Assembly: GCF_036373705.1 (NCBI RefSeq)
Contig: NW_027102714.1
Coordinates: 62,001-126,000, forward strand
Length of the DNA stretch: 64,000 bases
Direction of reading: 5' to 3'
From: Amia ocellicauda
Lineage: Eukaryota > Chordata > Actinopteri > Amiiformes > Amiidae
The translations under genes were made by a program, and so were the position numbers. The notes beneath the pieces are model-generated. The model was not told the DNA's origin and did no database searches. It saw only the letters and a list, made by a program, of their open reading frames with translations. Of the stretch, positions 1 through 10,124 are shown piece after piece. How positions within the stretch are numbered: position 1 is the stretch's first letter; each line of letters starts with the position of its first letter.

Positions 1-86
1 GCTTAGTAGGGTCGCAATAGCTTGAATGGTGTCGAACTCCCCCGAAGCATCACAAATGTGATGGCGGAAGCCTAGAAAGAAAACGT

Positions 87-158
87 TGCGTTGGCCGGGA
101 ATCGAACCCGGGTCAACTGCTTGGAAGGCAGCTATGCTCACCACTATACCACCAACGC
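87..158 (-). tRNA. tRNA-Gly (anticodon UCC)
   Basis: The minus strand reads a full 72-nt cloverleaf. The acceptor GCGTTGG pairs with CCAACGC, the D arm is TGGTATAGTGGTGAGCA, the anticodon loop is CTTCCAA (UCC), and the T arm holds the B box GGTTCGATTCC. A TTTT run follows the 3' end at about 80-84 (AAAA on the plus strand), as expected for RNA polymerase III termination. It closely matches the vertebrate tRNA-Gly-UCC I know. It decodes GGA codons and looks functional. Confidence 0.95.
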
Positions 159-695
159 CCAAAAAGTCTCTCATTCCATGACTTTTGATGCATTTCAGAT
201 CATTCATCTGACTAGATACATGCGAATAATCACAGCCTACAGTGTAAAGCTTCTGATTACAGACAGGGCGTGTTAAGTGTGCTAAGTAACTTGCTAAATT
301 CACTAACAAACAGTCGCTGCTCTTACTACAAAACAGGTGCAAGATATATCATTCTTAGCTAAACAAACCACGTAAACAATCAATGTAACTCTTAACTAAA
401 CTAGGAAACGCGAGAGAAAAAGGCGATACTTAGCTGCGGCGACTTGAGCGACTTCTCAGCTGGCTTGCCCGAGTGTCCAGATGCATATGTGGAAATACTT
501 CTATACAAACCATGAACATAGATTCTCGATAGATGAATACTGTTTATTTAAAGGTCAGTTTTTATTTAGCGCATAGTTTATTGAATTTACCCACCAAGGT
601 GGAACACGGACAATGATGTATTTGATTGACAGTGTAACTTGGACTGTTGGAGTAACTTGGACACCCATTGGAATGGAAAAACAAACTCGAGAAAA

Positions 696-697
<2 letters not shown>

Positions 698-739
<42 letters not shown>
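698..739. repeat. (TG)n microsatellite, unit A
   Basis: An uninterrupted TG run of about 42 bases. The same site has about 78 bases in unit C and 28 in units D and E. Confidence 0.95.
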
Positions 740-740
<1 letters not shown>

Positions 741-1199
741 ACCTGCTGGTAGTGATGCATTTACATAACCTACAGACTATTTGGGCTGATTGTTCCTGGT
801 GTATTAATGAAACTTTTCAAAGCGGTGGCTTACGTAGATGACATCACAGTCATTGTTAAGAATGGCAAGGATGTACCTTACCTTAAATGACTGTCAGAAA
901 TGAATTGAGTTTCTTCAGTGGTTAATGGCTTTTACTGGGGGAACTAGGTAGAAAGCAAGCCACTGTCTCTAGCCACATTTTGGACAAATGGACAAAACTA
1001 GATGGATTTAAAAATAGACGGATAGACAGTCGGATGGCGTCTGTCTACAATATTTTAAATGATAATAGTATATGTAGTATATGCATGTGTATTATCAACT
1101 AATCTTTACAGAAAAGGGGTAATACCATAATAAAATGCTGATGAGAGGAGAAGAGATCTTATTCACTGGACAAATACATGATTTCGACAATTGTCGTAC

Positions 1200-1421
1200 A
1201 TCTTGACGGCACTTAGCTTTACTTTTCACAATGTATGACTGCACTTACTGTACTTAACTGTATACATTGGAAGTTGTAAAATGTATTATCTTGAATTGCT
1301 TTGTTTAATGTAAATTTGAATTTGTAATGTTTGATGCCTTGTACTTAACTGTATTCTTGCACTTATGTTGCAAGTCGCCCTGCATAAGGGCGTCTGCCAA
1401 GAAATAAAAATAATAATAATG
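1200..1421 (+). mobile_element. L2-type LINE/SINE 3' tail, unit A
   Basis: The AT-rich segment ends in a short hairpin region (GTCGCCCTGCATAAGGGCGTC) followed by TGCCAAGAAATAAAAATAAT. That is the 3' tail typical of fish L2-clade LINEs and of SINEs mobilised by them. No coding part is attached. The 5' limit is uncertain. Confidence 0.6.
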
Positions 1422-1460
1422 TGTTTTATACAATGAGAAATTAAGAAAACCGTAAAAGAA

Positions 1461-1516
1461 AGGCATTTTAAACCAGGACCTCTCGCACTCTAAGAGAGAA
1501 TCATATCTCGAACAAA
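1461..1516 (-). pseudogene. decayed tRNA-Pro relic, unit A
   Basis: Read on the minus strand, this matches the middle of tRNA-Pro: the D-loop end (ATATGATTCTC), the anticodon arm and GCGAGAGGTCC. The acceptor and T arms are degraded, and the anticodon position now reads AGA rather than AGG. Its flank downstream on the plus strand (GTGCCACGTAGAAAG) resembles the flank of the other tRNA-Pro copy at 8424-8475, so the two appear to be old duplicates. Not expected to be functional. Confidence 0.7.
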
Positions 1517-2481
1517 CTTACATTAGTGACATCTTTACACTAGTGCCACGTAGAAAGCGGTGCGCTCCAACAACTGGAAACTTTCTCAGTCTCAAGTTCA
1601 AGCACCTTGTGTGTGACTGCCATCTAATGTTGCTGACTAATAGCACTATTGGACTAGAGGAGCTGGGGCTGGCAGAAATTCAGCCAGGCTTTTCTACAGG
1701 CGCAAACTCAGCTGATGCTGTGTAGGCTACTCCGTGTACGTCAATGAAAGTCTAGTGACTTCAATATACACACCCCGATGCACCCAAAGAGTGATTGTCA
1801 AAGTATGAGTGACTCGCTCCACTAGCAGCACCGACCTGCATCTCTCTGTGACACCCGGCGCCTCCGTCTGGATAAGCTGCTGGTAATGCCGAGCACGGCA
1901 GCAGATCTTGTACAGTGGAACCCTAATAATATTCCTAATAATATGGCAACATCCTGGGGGGTCGGTGTGCCGCGCCACAGTGCAGCGACCTTAGCGCATC
2001 ACTAAAAGGCACCTTAGCGAGGCCTCGGAATCGCTCAAACATGAACCGAGAAATGAACATTGAATCCCATCTACTATTATTACCTAGTAGTGTTGATGTT
2101 ATCTAAAGTATTTCTATACGTTTTTATTAGTGTATGAATTGTGTCGACCAGGGATCAGAAAGTGAGACAGTATAGGGTAGGCGGTAATCGAAAGCACAAG
2201 AAATACATAAAAGGGAGCTATACAGCAGGTGAATAAAACACGGATTGTGACAGTCCACTGTTAATAGCCTATAACAAGGCAGATTAAAATATAACAAACG
2301 ATACGGATTCTTAAAATCAAATATAATTTCAACGTGCAGGAGACCAGACTGACTTTTATGCATCCCCTCGGGTGTAGATGCATGTTACTTAGACTAACAA
2401 CGTTTGCATTCTAGGATATTAATAACACTCTCCAGAGCAGGAATTATTGAGTGATATTACAGGGAATGTTGAGTAAAAGAC

Positions 2482-2553
2482 TGACCCCGACGTGATTTGA
2501 ACACACAACCTTCTGATCTGGAGTCAGACGCGCTACCGTTGCGCCACGAGGTC
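2482..2553 (-). tRNA. tRNA-Trp (anticodon CCA)
   Basis: A complete 72-nt cloverleaf on the minus strand. The acceptor GACCTCG pairs with the CGGGGTC end by Watson-Crick and wobble pairs, the anticodon loop is ACTCCAGA with CCA, and the T arm is GTGTG/CACGT around TTCAAAT. A TTTT run lies just 3' (plus-strand AAAA at 2476-2479). It nearly matches vertebrate tRNA-Trp. The four copies in the window read alike. Confidence 0.95.
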
Positions 2554-2945
2554 CTTAAACTTCAGTTAACACAGGACGTCAAGGAAAAATATTGGGAACT
2601 ATGGTGATGTTTTGCTAGTGACCATTAGGTTAATGAATGGGCAACTGAAGCATTGACGTGATGAAGAAGTTAAACAGAATGCTAAAGAGATAGTGACAGT
2701 GAGCATGACACAGAACACATGGCATGACGTGAATACCAAGTTAAACTTAAAGCAGAAATTACAGAAAGAAAGAAAAAAAAGAAAACCGGACACTGCACAT
2801 ATGTTTGGTCTTTCCTATATCTTTAATATGATATCTCAGTAGTTTAAATTTGATACAGAAATTATTCTGGAATCCCATGAAATGGAAAATACAGTGAATA
2901 TAAAACTATATTTGCTGTATTTATAACAAATATATTCCGCTTATA

Positions 2946-4156
2946 CACTCACCTAAAGGATTATTAGGAACACCATACTAATACCCCCTTTCGCCTTCAG
3001 AACTGCCTTAATTCTACGTGGCATTGATTCAACAAGGTGCTGAAAGCATTCTTTAGAAATGTTGGCCCATATTGATAGGATAGCATCTTGCAGTTGATCG
3101 AGATTTGTGGGATGCACATCCAGGGCACGAAGCTCCCGTTCCACCACATCCCAAAGATGCTCTATTGGGTTGAGATGTGGTGACTGTGGGGGCCAGTTTA
3201 GTACAGTGAACTCATTGTCATGTTCAAGAAACCAATTTGAAATGATTCGACCTTTGTGACATGGTGCATTATCCTGCTGAAAGTAGCCATCAGAGGATGG
3301 GTACATGGTGGTCATAAAGGGATGGACATGCTCAGAAACAATGCTCAGGTAGGCCGTGGCATTTAAACGATGCCCAATTGGCACTAAGGGGCCTAAAGTG
3401 TGCCAAGAAAACATCCCCCACACCATTACACCACCACCACCAGCCTGCACAGTGGTAACAAGGCATGATGGATCCATGTTCTCATTCTGTTTACGCCAAA
3501 TTCTGACTCTACCATCTGAAGGTCTCAACAGAAATCGAGACTCATCAGACCAGGCAACATTTTTCCAGTCTTCAACTGTCCAATTTTGGTGAGCTTGTGC
3601 AAATTGTAGCCTCTTTTTCCTATTTGTAGTGGAGATGAGTGGTACCCGGTGGGGTCTTCTGCTGTTGTAGCCCATCCGCCTCAAGGTTGTACGTGTTGTG
3701 GCTTCACAAATGCCTTGCTGCATACCTCGGTTGTAACGAGTGGTTATTTCAGTCAAAGTTGCTCTTCTATCAGCTTGAATCAGTCGGCCCATTCTCCTCT
3801 GACCTCTAGCATCAACAAGGCATTTTCGCCCACAGGACTGCCGCATACTGGATGTTTTTCCCTTTTCACACCATTTTTTGTAAACCCTAGAAATGGTTGT
3901 GCGTGAAAATCCCAGTAACTGAGCAGATTGTGAAATACTCAGAACGGCCCGTCTGGCACCAACAACCATGCCACGCTCAAAATTGCTTAAATCACCTTTC
4001 TTTCCCATTCAGACATCCAGTTTGGAGTTCAGGAGATTGTCTTGACCAGGACCACACCCCTAAATGCATTGAAGCAACTGCCATGTGATTGGTTGGTTAG
4101 ATATTTGCATTAATGAGAAATTGAACAGGTGTATCTAATAATCCTTTAGGTGAGTG
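2946..4156 (-). mobile_element. Tc1-like DNA transposon (DD36E type), unit A
   Basis: A 1.21-kb element flanked by TA dinucleotides (2944-2945 and 4157-4158), with inverted termini beginning CACTCACCTAAAGGATTAT on both ends. It encodes one transposase on the minus strand. The copies in C, D and E lie at the same place in their units, so insertion preceded array amplification. This copy is about 10 bp shorter than the others close to its left end. Confidence 0.95.
2953..4008 (-). CDS. Tc1-like transposase, altered C-terminus
   Basis: A 351-residue cut-and-paste transposase. Residues 1-110 form the paired helix-turn-helix DNA-binding region (ISQSAQLLGFSRTTISRVYK). The catalytic DDE triad is visible as WSDES (about D155), QQDNAPC (about D246) and NPIEHLW (about E283). 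The D-to-E spacing is 36 by my count, as in the DD36E (Incomer) group rather than classic DD34E Tc1. A 10-bp deletion relative to the copies in D and E shifts the last residues into the terminal repeat, replacing the usual KGGKTQY end and lengthening the product by five residues. Activity is uncertain because of that tail. It acts in the nucleus on its own termini. Confidence 0.92.
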   Translation of the reverse strand: MGKKGDLSNFERGMVVGARRAVLSISQSAQLLGFSRTTISRVYKKWCEKGKTSSMRQSCGRKCLVDARGQRRMGRLIQADRRATLTEITTRYNRGMQQGICEATTRTTLRRMGYNSRRPHRVPLISTTNRKKRLQFAQAHQNWTVEDWKNVAWSDESRFLLRPSDGRVRIWRKQNENMDPSCLVTTVQAGGGGVMVWGMFSWHTLGPLVPIGHRLNATAYLSIVSEHVHPFMTTMYPSSDGYFQQDNAPCHKGRIISNWFLEHDNEFTVLNWPPQSPHLNPIEHLWDVVERELRALDVHPTNLDQLQDAILSIWANISKECFQHLVESMPRRIKAVLKAKGGISMVFLIIL

Positions 4157-5157
4157 TATTTGCCTTTACTAATATTGTATTTTATTTTACAATAGGTTTA
4201 ATATAATAAGGTCCAAATAATAAATGTACATATTTGCACATGCTTGCTTTTGGTGAACAGGTAGAATTGGCCATTATCTGAAAAAAACATGCACTCACCT
4301 AGTTATTCACAGTTTAAACAGCGCCAGTGAATATTGGGTTTTAAAGTTACAAGAGTGACGATGAAGTTATTGCGTTTAGTTGCTTTAAATAACTACAGTG
4401 GTTTGTGGATAACAGGAATATGTGCACATACAGAAAAGTGAAAAGTAACGCTGGGTAAGTACACAATCAAATCAAGTTTCACGAAAGATGATATGCTTCA
4501 GATACAACTTAATAGTAAAAATGCATTATGGTAAAGAGTTAATAGCTTTGTTGATAACCTCAACGTATGCTAATCAGTCTCTGTTTCGTGTTTATTATCA
4601 TAATAATTGTAATTATTATTATTAGTAGTAGTATTCTACAATAAAACTTGCATAAGTTCGAATTGTGCCGATATGTTTTCTGCACAAGGAAAATTATATA
4701 TATTATTAAGTTACACAAGCATTGTAAAGAAACCAACAACATATAGGCACCTGGATGTGTTCTTCCTACTTGGATAAGTAGGTTAGCCGGCTAAGTTTCA
4801 GGATAACTTGGCATTAACTCGGGATTTTCCATTCTCCGTAGCGAGTTTAAAGTTCAGCCAGCTATGTTTCCAGAGCAGCATGTCCAGCATCTCAAACCTG
4901 CTCCCTGTCAGGTTAACTTGAAGTTAGATGGCTAACAATCTCACTGTATTTCATCTGCCCAGTTAAATGACAGCTGACTGTGTCCCCCAACAATGACGGC
5001 GCCGTTCCTAACAGATCCAGTTGTGATCCAGACCCAGTAGCTTTTCTGCGAGGAATAATTCATAGAGATTATAGATTTAAATTATACAGATTAATTATTT
5101 GAGCGTTACAGGTTCGGTCGGAAAGGAATGATTTACGTAGCCGATTAATTAGGACCG

Positions 5158-5163
5158 CACATC
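5158..5163. other. empty Polinton target site, unit A
   Basis: A single CACATC followed directly by AGTCATTCC. In unit B the same hexamer is doubled around the Polinton. Matching empty sites lie at 37571, 46572 and 55657. Confidence 0.9.
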
Positions 5164-5175
5164 AGTCATTCCGCC

Positions 5176-7579
5176 CTGGGCCGGCCCTGACCAATTTGAT
5201 GCCCTAGGCAAGATTTTAGCTGGTCCCCTTGCATCGCAGCCAATTCCACCACCGATCATTGTGTTCATACACTCACACAGAAACTGCATAGCTTCATGTC
5301 TTAGATTTTCTTTATTTTTGAAACAATAAAAAACCACACAAAATAAAAACAGTATGCAAGAAACAAGTGACAAAACGAATTATGAATACAATATAAATAA
5401 GTATTGCACGAAAAAACAATATTACCGACACCATAGTGCAAGATGCATAATGTAGCAGTGTTCTACAGCCTTACTCGCCTTGCCTTTCTTGCAGCAAACA
5501 AGTGACATAAAACGAATTATAAATAAGTGGATGTTTCCTGCAGCACACTTGAAAGAAAAAGTACATTTCTCAGAATTATGTTATAGGTAATGGAGGTTGA
5601 TGAAAGAGTTAAATAGCTGATCGATCAAAAGGTGTGATCGTTGTGGGGCATCTGTAAGAATGCACAATTCTCATTCATTCCAAACAGTGTCCCTTTATTG
5701 CATCACAAGCAATGGGCGTTAGCCTATTTTGGTATTTGTTTTGTGTGTTTTTTATTGCTTCTTGTTTTGTTTTATTTATTCACTTTCCACTGTCAGCTCT
5801 CTGCATTCCTTTCCCATCTCTCACTTCTTGATCCTCTGCAATCCGCCTTCCAAACACCTCTCACACCAGTGAGACTGCTCTCCTGGCAGTCACTGACTCC
5901 CTCAACTGTGCTCGGGCAGCCTCCCTCTCCTCAATCCTCATCCTCCTTGGTCTCTCCGCAACATTTGACACCGTCGATCACTCCATCCTCCTCTCCTGCC
6001 TCGCTGACCTTGGAATCTCTGGGACTGCTCTCACTTGTTTCTCCTCCTACCTCAACGACCGGACCTATCAAGTGGCGAGCTTCCTCATCCACCCCTCAAC
6101 CTCTCCTCACAGGCATAACCCCCGGGTTTAGCTATCCTCCCGATGGGTCACACTTCGGTAGCTACCTTTTTTACTTTCATGGGGCCCTGAAATCCTCGCT
6201 GCGCCCCTGGTCATGAAAGCTGTAATGTCTGGTATCAAAATACATTACTGGCTTTCGGCTTACACACGTCATTTCAACCCACTTGCTCAAGCAGACCGAG
6301 TAAACGTTTACTCGAGGTATACGGTCACACAGAAGGAGCATCCCAAGAACACCAGTTAATGGCGTAGAAATTTTGAAAACACGCACAATTTTCCACGATC
6401 TAAGCCCACAGTTTACGTGCAAAATCTAATGTCTGAGATGATGGTATCCATGTAACATTCCCGAAATGGACGCATTTTAAAAGTGCAAGGTAACGGTCTG
6501 GTCCATTTATTGTGGGTTTCAAGGTAAAGTACATTGCTGATGGACGTTTCATGGTTAATGCGGATCAGTGGTTTCCTTTATCATTATGCTCTCTAAATTG
6601 TTGTGGGTCTGTTGTACACTGTTCAGTACTGTACATCGTGTTTTAATCCTAACTTGATAAAACACTTCGATTCATGGCTTTGTAGCCCCACCAGTGACGT
6701 AAAAAACCACTCGGTAAGATCATTAAAACAAAGTATTAAACAAGGCGCAATGCACAAGACAGTCCTTTGCCCTGTGCAGTGCTGCGGGTAAACAACTCGT
6801 CTCTAGTGCAATAAACTAAGACCATGTAAACCCGAGAGGGAGAGGGGCATTTAATCTGTGACTCGAGCATATTGTCTCCAGTGAGGTCAATACACGCGTC
6901 AGGGATATGTATGCTAAATGTAATGTAAATATGATGGATATAATGTATATTGTGGTGGAGTTCATAAACATAATGTCAGGTGAACTTTAGTGATATTCTG
7001 TGTTTTCTAAATTCCAAGCAGTGGGACTTTAAGTCATAACTTTGTGAGGAATTTACATGTCTTTATAAATTATATATCATTATAAAGTAATAATCCAGCT
7101 CACTTTGCTAGCTAGCCTACTGCCAGTTGCCATCCAAATGATGATAATGATCAGCTAGTAGTTAAGTACTGCAGTAGTTTGCCAGTTGTCAGCTAATGAT
7201 TTTTGATAGTATTGTATTATTTAAATTCAGTTTTTTGTGCACTACAGTATTTTCAGTATTGAGTATTTTTGGTGTGGATGTTATTTTACCTAAACAGTTT
7301 ATTAGTTATTGCTCTGATTTCAATATGCATAGTGCACTATTTACATTTGTATTGATTATTACATCAATTTCTTCAACAAGTACAGTGTATGTTAAAGTGC
7401 AATACATGTTCTGTGATGTGCATTATTTAAATGTTTGTGTTTATTTTAGTTTTAACTAAACATTCTCTATACGCCATAAACATGGGCACCACTAAAATGT
7501 TTTTCATCGAGAGGGGGGATGGTTCTGGGGCTACTATCAAATCTCGCATATGGCCCCCAAATGGCTAGGGCCGGCTCTG
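5176..7579. mobile_element. element with GCCGGCCCT inverted termini, unit A
   Basis: The left end reads CTGGGCCGGCCCTGACCA. The right end, reverse-complemented, reads CAGAGCCGGCCCTAGCCA, with weaker similarity for about 30 bases more (GCC.TA.GC.AGATTT). This is the look of a non-autonomous DNA transposon. I find no clear target duplication and no transposase. It contains an L2 fragment (5787-6114). The rest is AT-rich with only short open frames that I do not consider genes. Confidence 0.5.
5787..6114 (+). mobile_element. L2-clade LINE fragment (reverse transcriptase), unit A
   Basis: In one frame the plus strand encodes LSATFDTVDHSILL and LGISGTALTCFSSYL, the palm region of an L2/CR1-type reverse transcriptase. 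Only about 330 bp survive, and the frame changes upstream (around the QSAF motif), so it is a dead internal fragment. The abrupt left edge is a deletion of about 2.2 kb relative to units B and E. Confidence 0.75.
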
Positions 7580-8423
7580 GACATCACACATTACATAGGA
7601 TGGGACTGACGTTGGATGCGACTTTTCGTGACTTAAATCAAGTAACAAGTTACTAGTACACACATAGCCTCTAAGTGTACTGAGTAATGATACTCTCTCT
7701 TTCGTTCATTCGTTCCTTAGTATAATTACCTTTAGTAGTAGTAGTACTGGCCACTACTCGGAAGGTAGCGATGCGCACCAATAGATCACGAAAGCTTTCT
7801 CATAGTTTTGTGTTTTAGATAATGGTTCAATACGGATTTAATCCCCTTTCATGGACATGGCAGGGAACTTGCAGTTAGAACTAAGGAGTCTAATAAGACT
7901 TGGTGGTACGCAGAACTGAAGTGCCAAGTGACAGGCTATCACTTTCATTGCACACCGCATTGTCTTCTCGCAGGGAGCGAATTGGGGAAATGTTGGATTT
8001 ACGGCATCATGTAGAAAGACTGAATGGTTTAGTTACAGAAAAAGATAAAAAAAAGATAGTGACCTTTCTTACTAGCTGAACTAACCTGCATAAAATTAAG
8101 AAGATACAGACATTTTCATGCAATTATTTCAAGTTACAGTCTGCTGCTCAGACACAGTTTGGCGCACAGATGCAACTATCATCAACTCAATTATAAACAT
8201 ATATCTAGAGAGACAGAGAGACAGACATGGACTACATATCGTGCACATTGTATGAAATCATGCTGGTATATGTAGGCTTGTAGATGATTGTTAAGAGGCC
8301 TATTTGGAAACATACGAAATGAGATATTACCATAATGAAGTCATGATACATGAAGGAAATGTTTTTCATGTTGGCAAAAGTACCCTGTCAAAATGAAAAT
8401 GAATGAGAGAAGACTAAAACAAA

Positions 8424-8475
8424 GGGCTCGTCCGGGATTTGAACCCTTTGAATCATACCCCTAGACCAACGAGCC
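8424..8475 (-). pseudogene. tRNA-Pro lacking its anticodon arm, unit A
   Basis: The minus strand has an intact tRNA-Pro acceptor stem (GGCTCGT with ACGAGCC), A box (TGGTCTAGGGGTA) and T arm with B box (GGTTCAAATCC). About 20 nt covering the anticodon arm and variable loop are missing, leaving 52 nt. A TTTGTTTT run follows 3'. It cannot decode, but both internal promoter boxes remain, so polymerase III could still transcribe it. Confidence 0.88.
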
Positions 8476-9157
8476 ACATAGCACAGGTTTCTGTGAAAAC
8501 TAGTTAACATCGGTGCCACGTAGAGAGTTGTGCGCTCCTCTATTTGAACACTTTCTCCTTCAAACATTGCATGAGTGTCTGACTGCCGCCATGACTGATG
8601 GCTCGGGTATCTTGGATGTTGTTAAATGACATAACTGTCCGCCCAAGACACTGATGACCAAGGGTCATAGTTTTCCCTTGTAATAATAACAACAATAGTA
8701 ATTGGAGTGAATGGAAGTGGCATTTCTATTTCTCCTTACTTTAGCCGTCATCGTCGCCAACATTGTTGTTGGTGAGCATGGAGAGGAGTGTATTAGCTTT
8801 TAAAGTATATTCAAGCAATGAACACGTCAAATAAATGTAATACCGAATACTTTTGCACGCAAGTGCACATGTATGTTACAGCGCTTCTGGGAGCACGGCC
8901 CACGTCAAGCAAGAGGGCGCAGTAAAGGTCTGCGAGTCAAGTGTGATGTGGGTATCCTGCAGCAGGCAGAGGAACCTTTGTTTTTCTACAGACGAAGCTG
9001 GTGCTGTGGGATACTAGTGTAAGGCCATTTATTCGTCATCTGTTCATGCGCAACGGTTCACCAGAAGTGTGTTAGTGAAAACAGCGGTAAGTGCAGGCTT
9101 AGTAGGGTCGCAATAGCTTGAATGATGGCTATTGGCGGAAGCCTAGAAAGAAAACGT

Positions 9158-9229
9158 TGTGTTGGCCGGGAATTGAACCCGGGTCAACTGCTTGGAAGGC
9201 AGCTATGCTCACCACTATACCACCAACGC
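9158..9229 (-). tRNA. tRNA-Gly (UCC), variant copy, unit B
   Basis: Same cloverleaf as at 87-158 with two changes. A C-to-A change near the 3' end gives a C-A mismatch at acceptor pair 2-71, and the T loop reads TTCAATT. The anticodon UCC and the terminator run are kept. Possibly weakened. Confidence 0.85.
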
Positions 9230-9816
9230 CCAGAAAGTCTCTCATTCCATGACTTTTGATGCATTTCAGATCATTCATCTGACTAGATACATGCGAATAA
9301 TCACAGCCTACAGTGTAAAGCTTCTGATTACAGACAGGGCGTGTTGAGTGTGCTAAGTAACTTGCTAAATTCACTAACAAACAGTCGCTGCTCTTACTAC
9401 AAAACAGGTGCAAGATATATCATTCTTAGCTAAACAAACCACGTAAACAATCAATGTAACTCTTAACTAAACTAGGAAACGCGAGAGAAAAAGGCGATAC
9501 TTAGCTGCGGCGACTTGAGCGACTTCTCAGCTGGCTTGCCCGAGTGTCCAGATGCATATGTGGAAATACTTCTATACAAACCATGAACATAGATTCTCGA
9601 TAGATGAATACTGTTTATTTAAAGGTCAGTTTTTATTTAGCGCATAGTTTATTGAATTTACCCCCCGAGGTGGAACACAGACAAACAAAAATCAAACCTG
9701 CTCAGTGTCAGGTTAACTTGAAGTTAGATGGCTAAATAAATTATACAGATTATTTATTTGAGCGTTACAGGTTCGGTCGGAAAGGAATGATTTACGTAGC
9801 CGATTAATTAGGACCG

Positions 9817-9822
9817 CACATC
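9817..9822. repeat. target-site duplication, left
   Basis: CACATC immediately before the Polinton. The same hexamer lies at 26255-26260. Six base pairs is the duplication size made by Polinton integrases. Confidence 0.93.
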
Positions 9823-10003
9823 AGTAGATAGTAGGGTTTTTTGGGCGCGGCCTATTTTGTTATGACGTATGCCCTAAGCTTATTAATATGCCTACGTCAT
9901 AATTGGGGGGCGTGATTTTAGAGTTATTTCCTTAATTATTCCTACGTCATATCCGTCAGAAAGTGTACACCCCTAAAACCCTGAACAACAAGGCCACCCA
10001 TAA
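9823..10003 (+). repeat. Polinton left terminal inverted repeat
   Basis: It starts AGTAGATAGTAGGG and pairs with 26074-26254 with about two mismatches. It holds three copies of TGACGTA/TACGTCA (9863, 9893, 9943), the first two facing each other as an inverted pair around TTATTAATA. A C-rich run follows at about 10007-10019. Confidence 0.95.
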
Positions 10004-10050
10004 AGACCCCCCCCCCCCCTCTGAAGGCAACGCCCCGAAACTCTCCTCTC

Positions 10051-10058
10051 TATTTAAG
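10051..10058 (+). promoter_or_regulatory. TATA-like box for the first Polinton gene
   Basis: TATTTAAG lies about 67 bases before the ATG at 10125, just inside the left TIR. Position and sequence fit a core promoter; this is inference. Confidence 0.45.
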
Positions 10059-10124
10059 ACCCCGCGCTGCTTTTAGGCAATACCTCTTTAATTCTCAGCA
10101 TCTGAAACATCCCGCTTCTTCAAC

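Larger units (their letters stand above)
1..9096. repeat. tRNA-bearing tandem repeat unit A
   Basis: The bases from position 1 onward recur, nearly unchanged, at 9097, 32296, 41507, 50509 and 61832, so this is one unit of a tandem array. Unit A has the short form of the inverted-terminus region. Outside the tRNA genes and mobile elements listed separately, stretches 159-690, 740-1199, 1517-2481, 2554-2945, 4159-5157 and 7580-8423 hold no coding region I can support; their short open frames are not convincing. Unit A lacks a roughly 20-base segment near 8590 that units B-E carry. The unit start is an arbitrary choice. Confidence 0.93.
9097..9822. repeat. tandem repeat unit B, left part
   Basis: Unit start up to the Polinton. 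Relative to unit A, about 4.28 kb (A 615-4898, with tRNA-Trp, the tRNA-Pro relic and the Tc1 element) and a further 150 bp or so (about A 4931-5080) are absent. Unit F shows both junctions. Near 9116 the flank of tRNA-Gly also differs from other units. Confidence 0.9.

Noticed and set aside
420-485. Possible extra tRNA or small RNA near GCTTGCCCGAGTGTCC
   Set aside because: I could not fold a cloverleaf or find paired A and B boxes.
1543-1978. Repeated 60- and 83-codon frames present in every unit (MPRRKR..., MARHTD...)
   Set aside because: They use non-ATG starts, are short and lie in tRNA flanking DNA. Their persistence reflects recent duplication, not selection.
3356-4088. Plus-strand frames of 63-94 codons opposite the Tc1 transposase, repeated in units C, D and E
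   Set aside because: They are antisense shadows of the conserved transposase gene.
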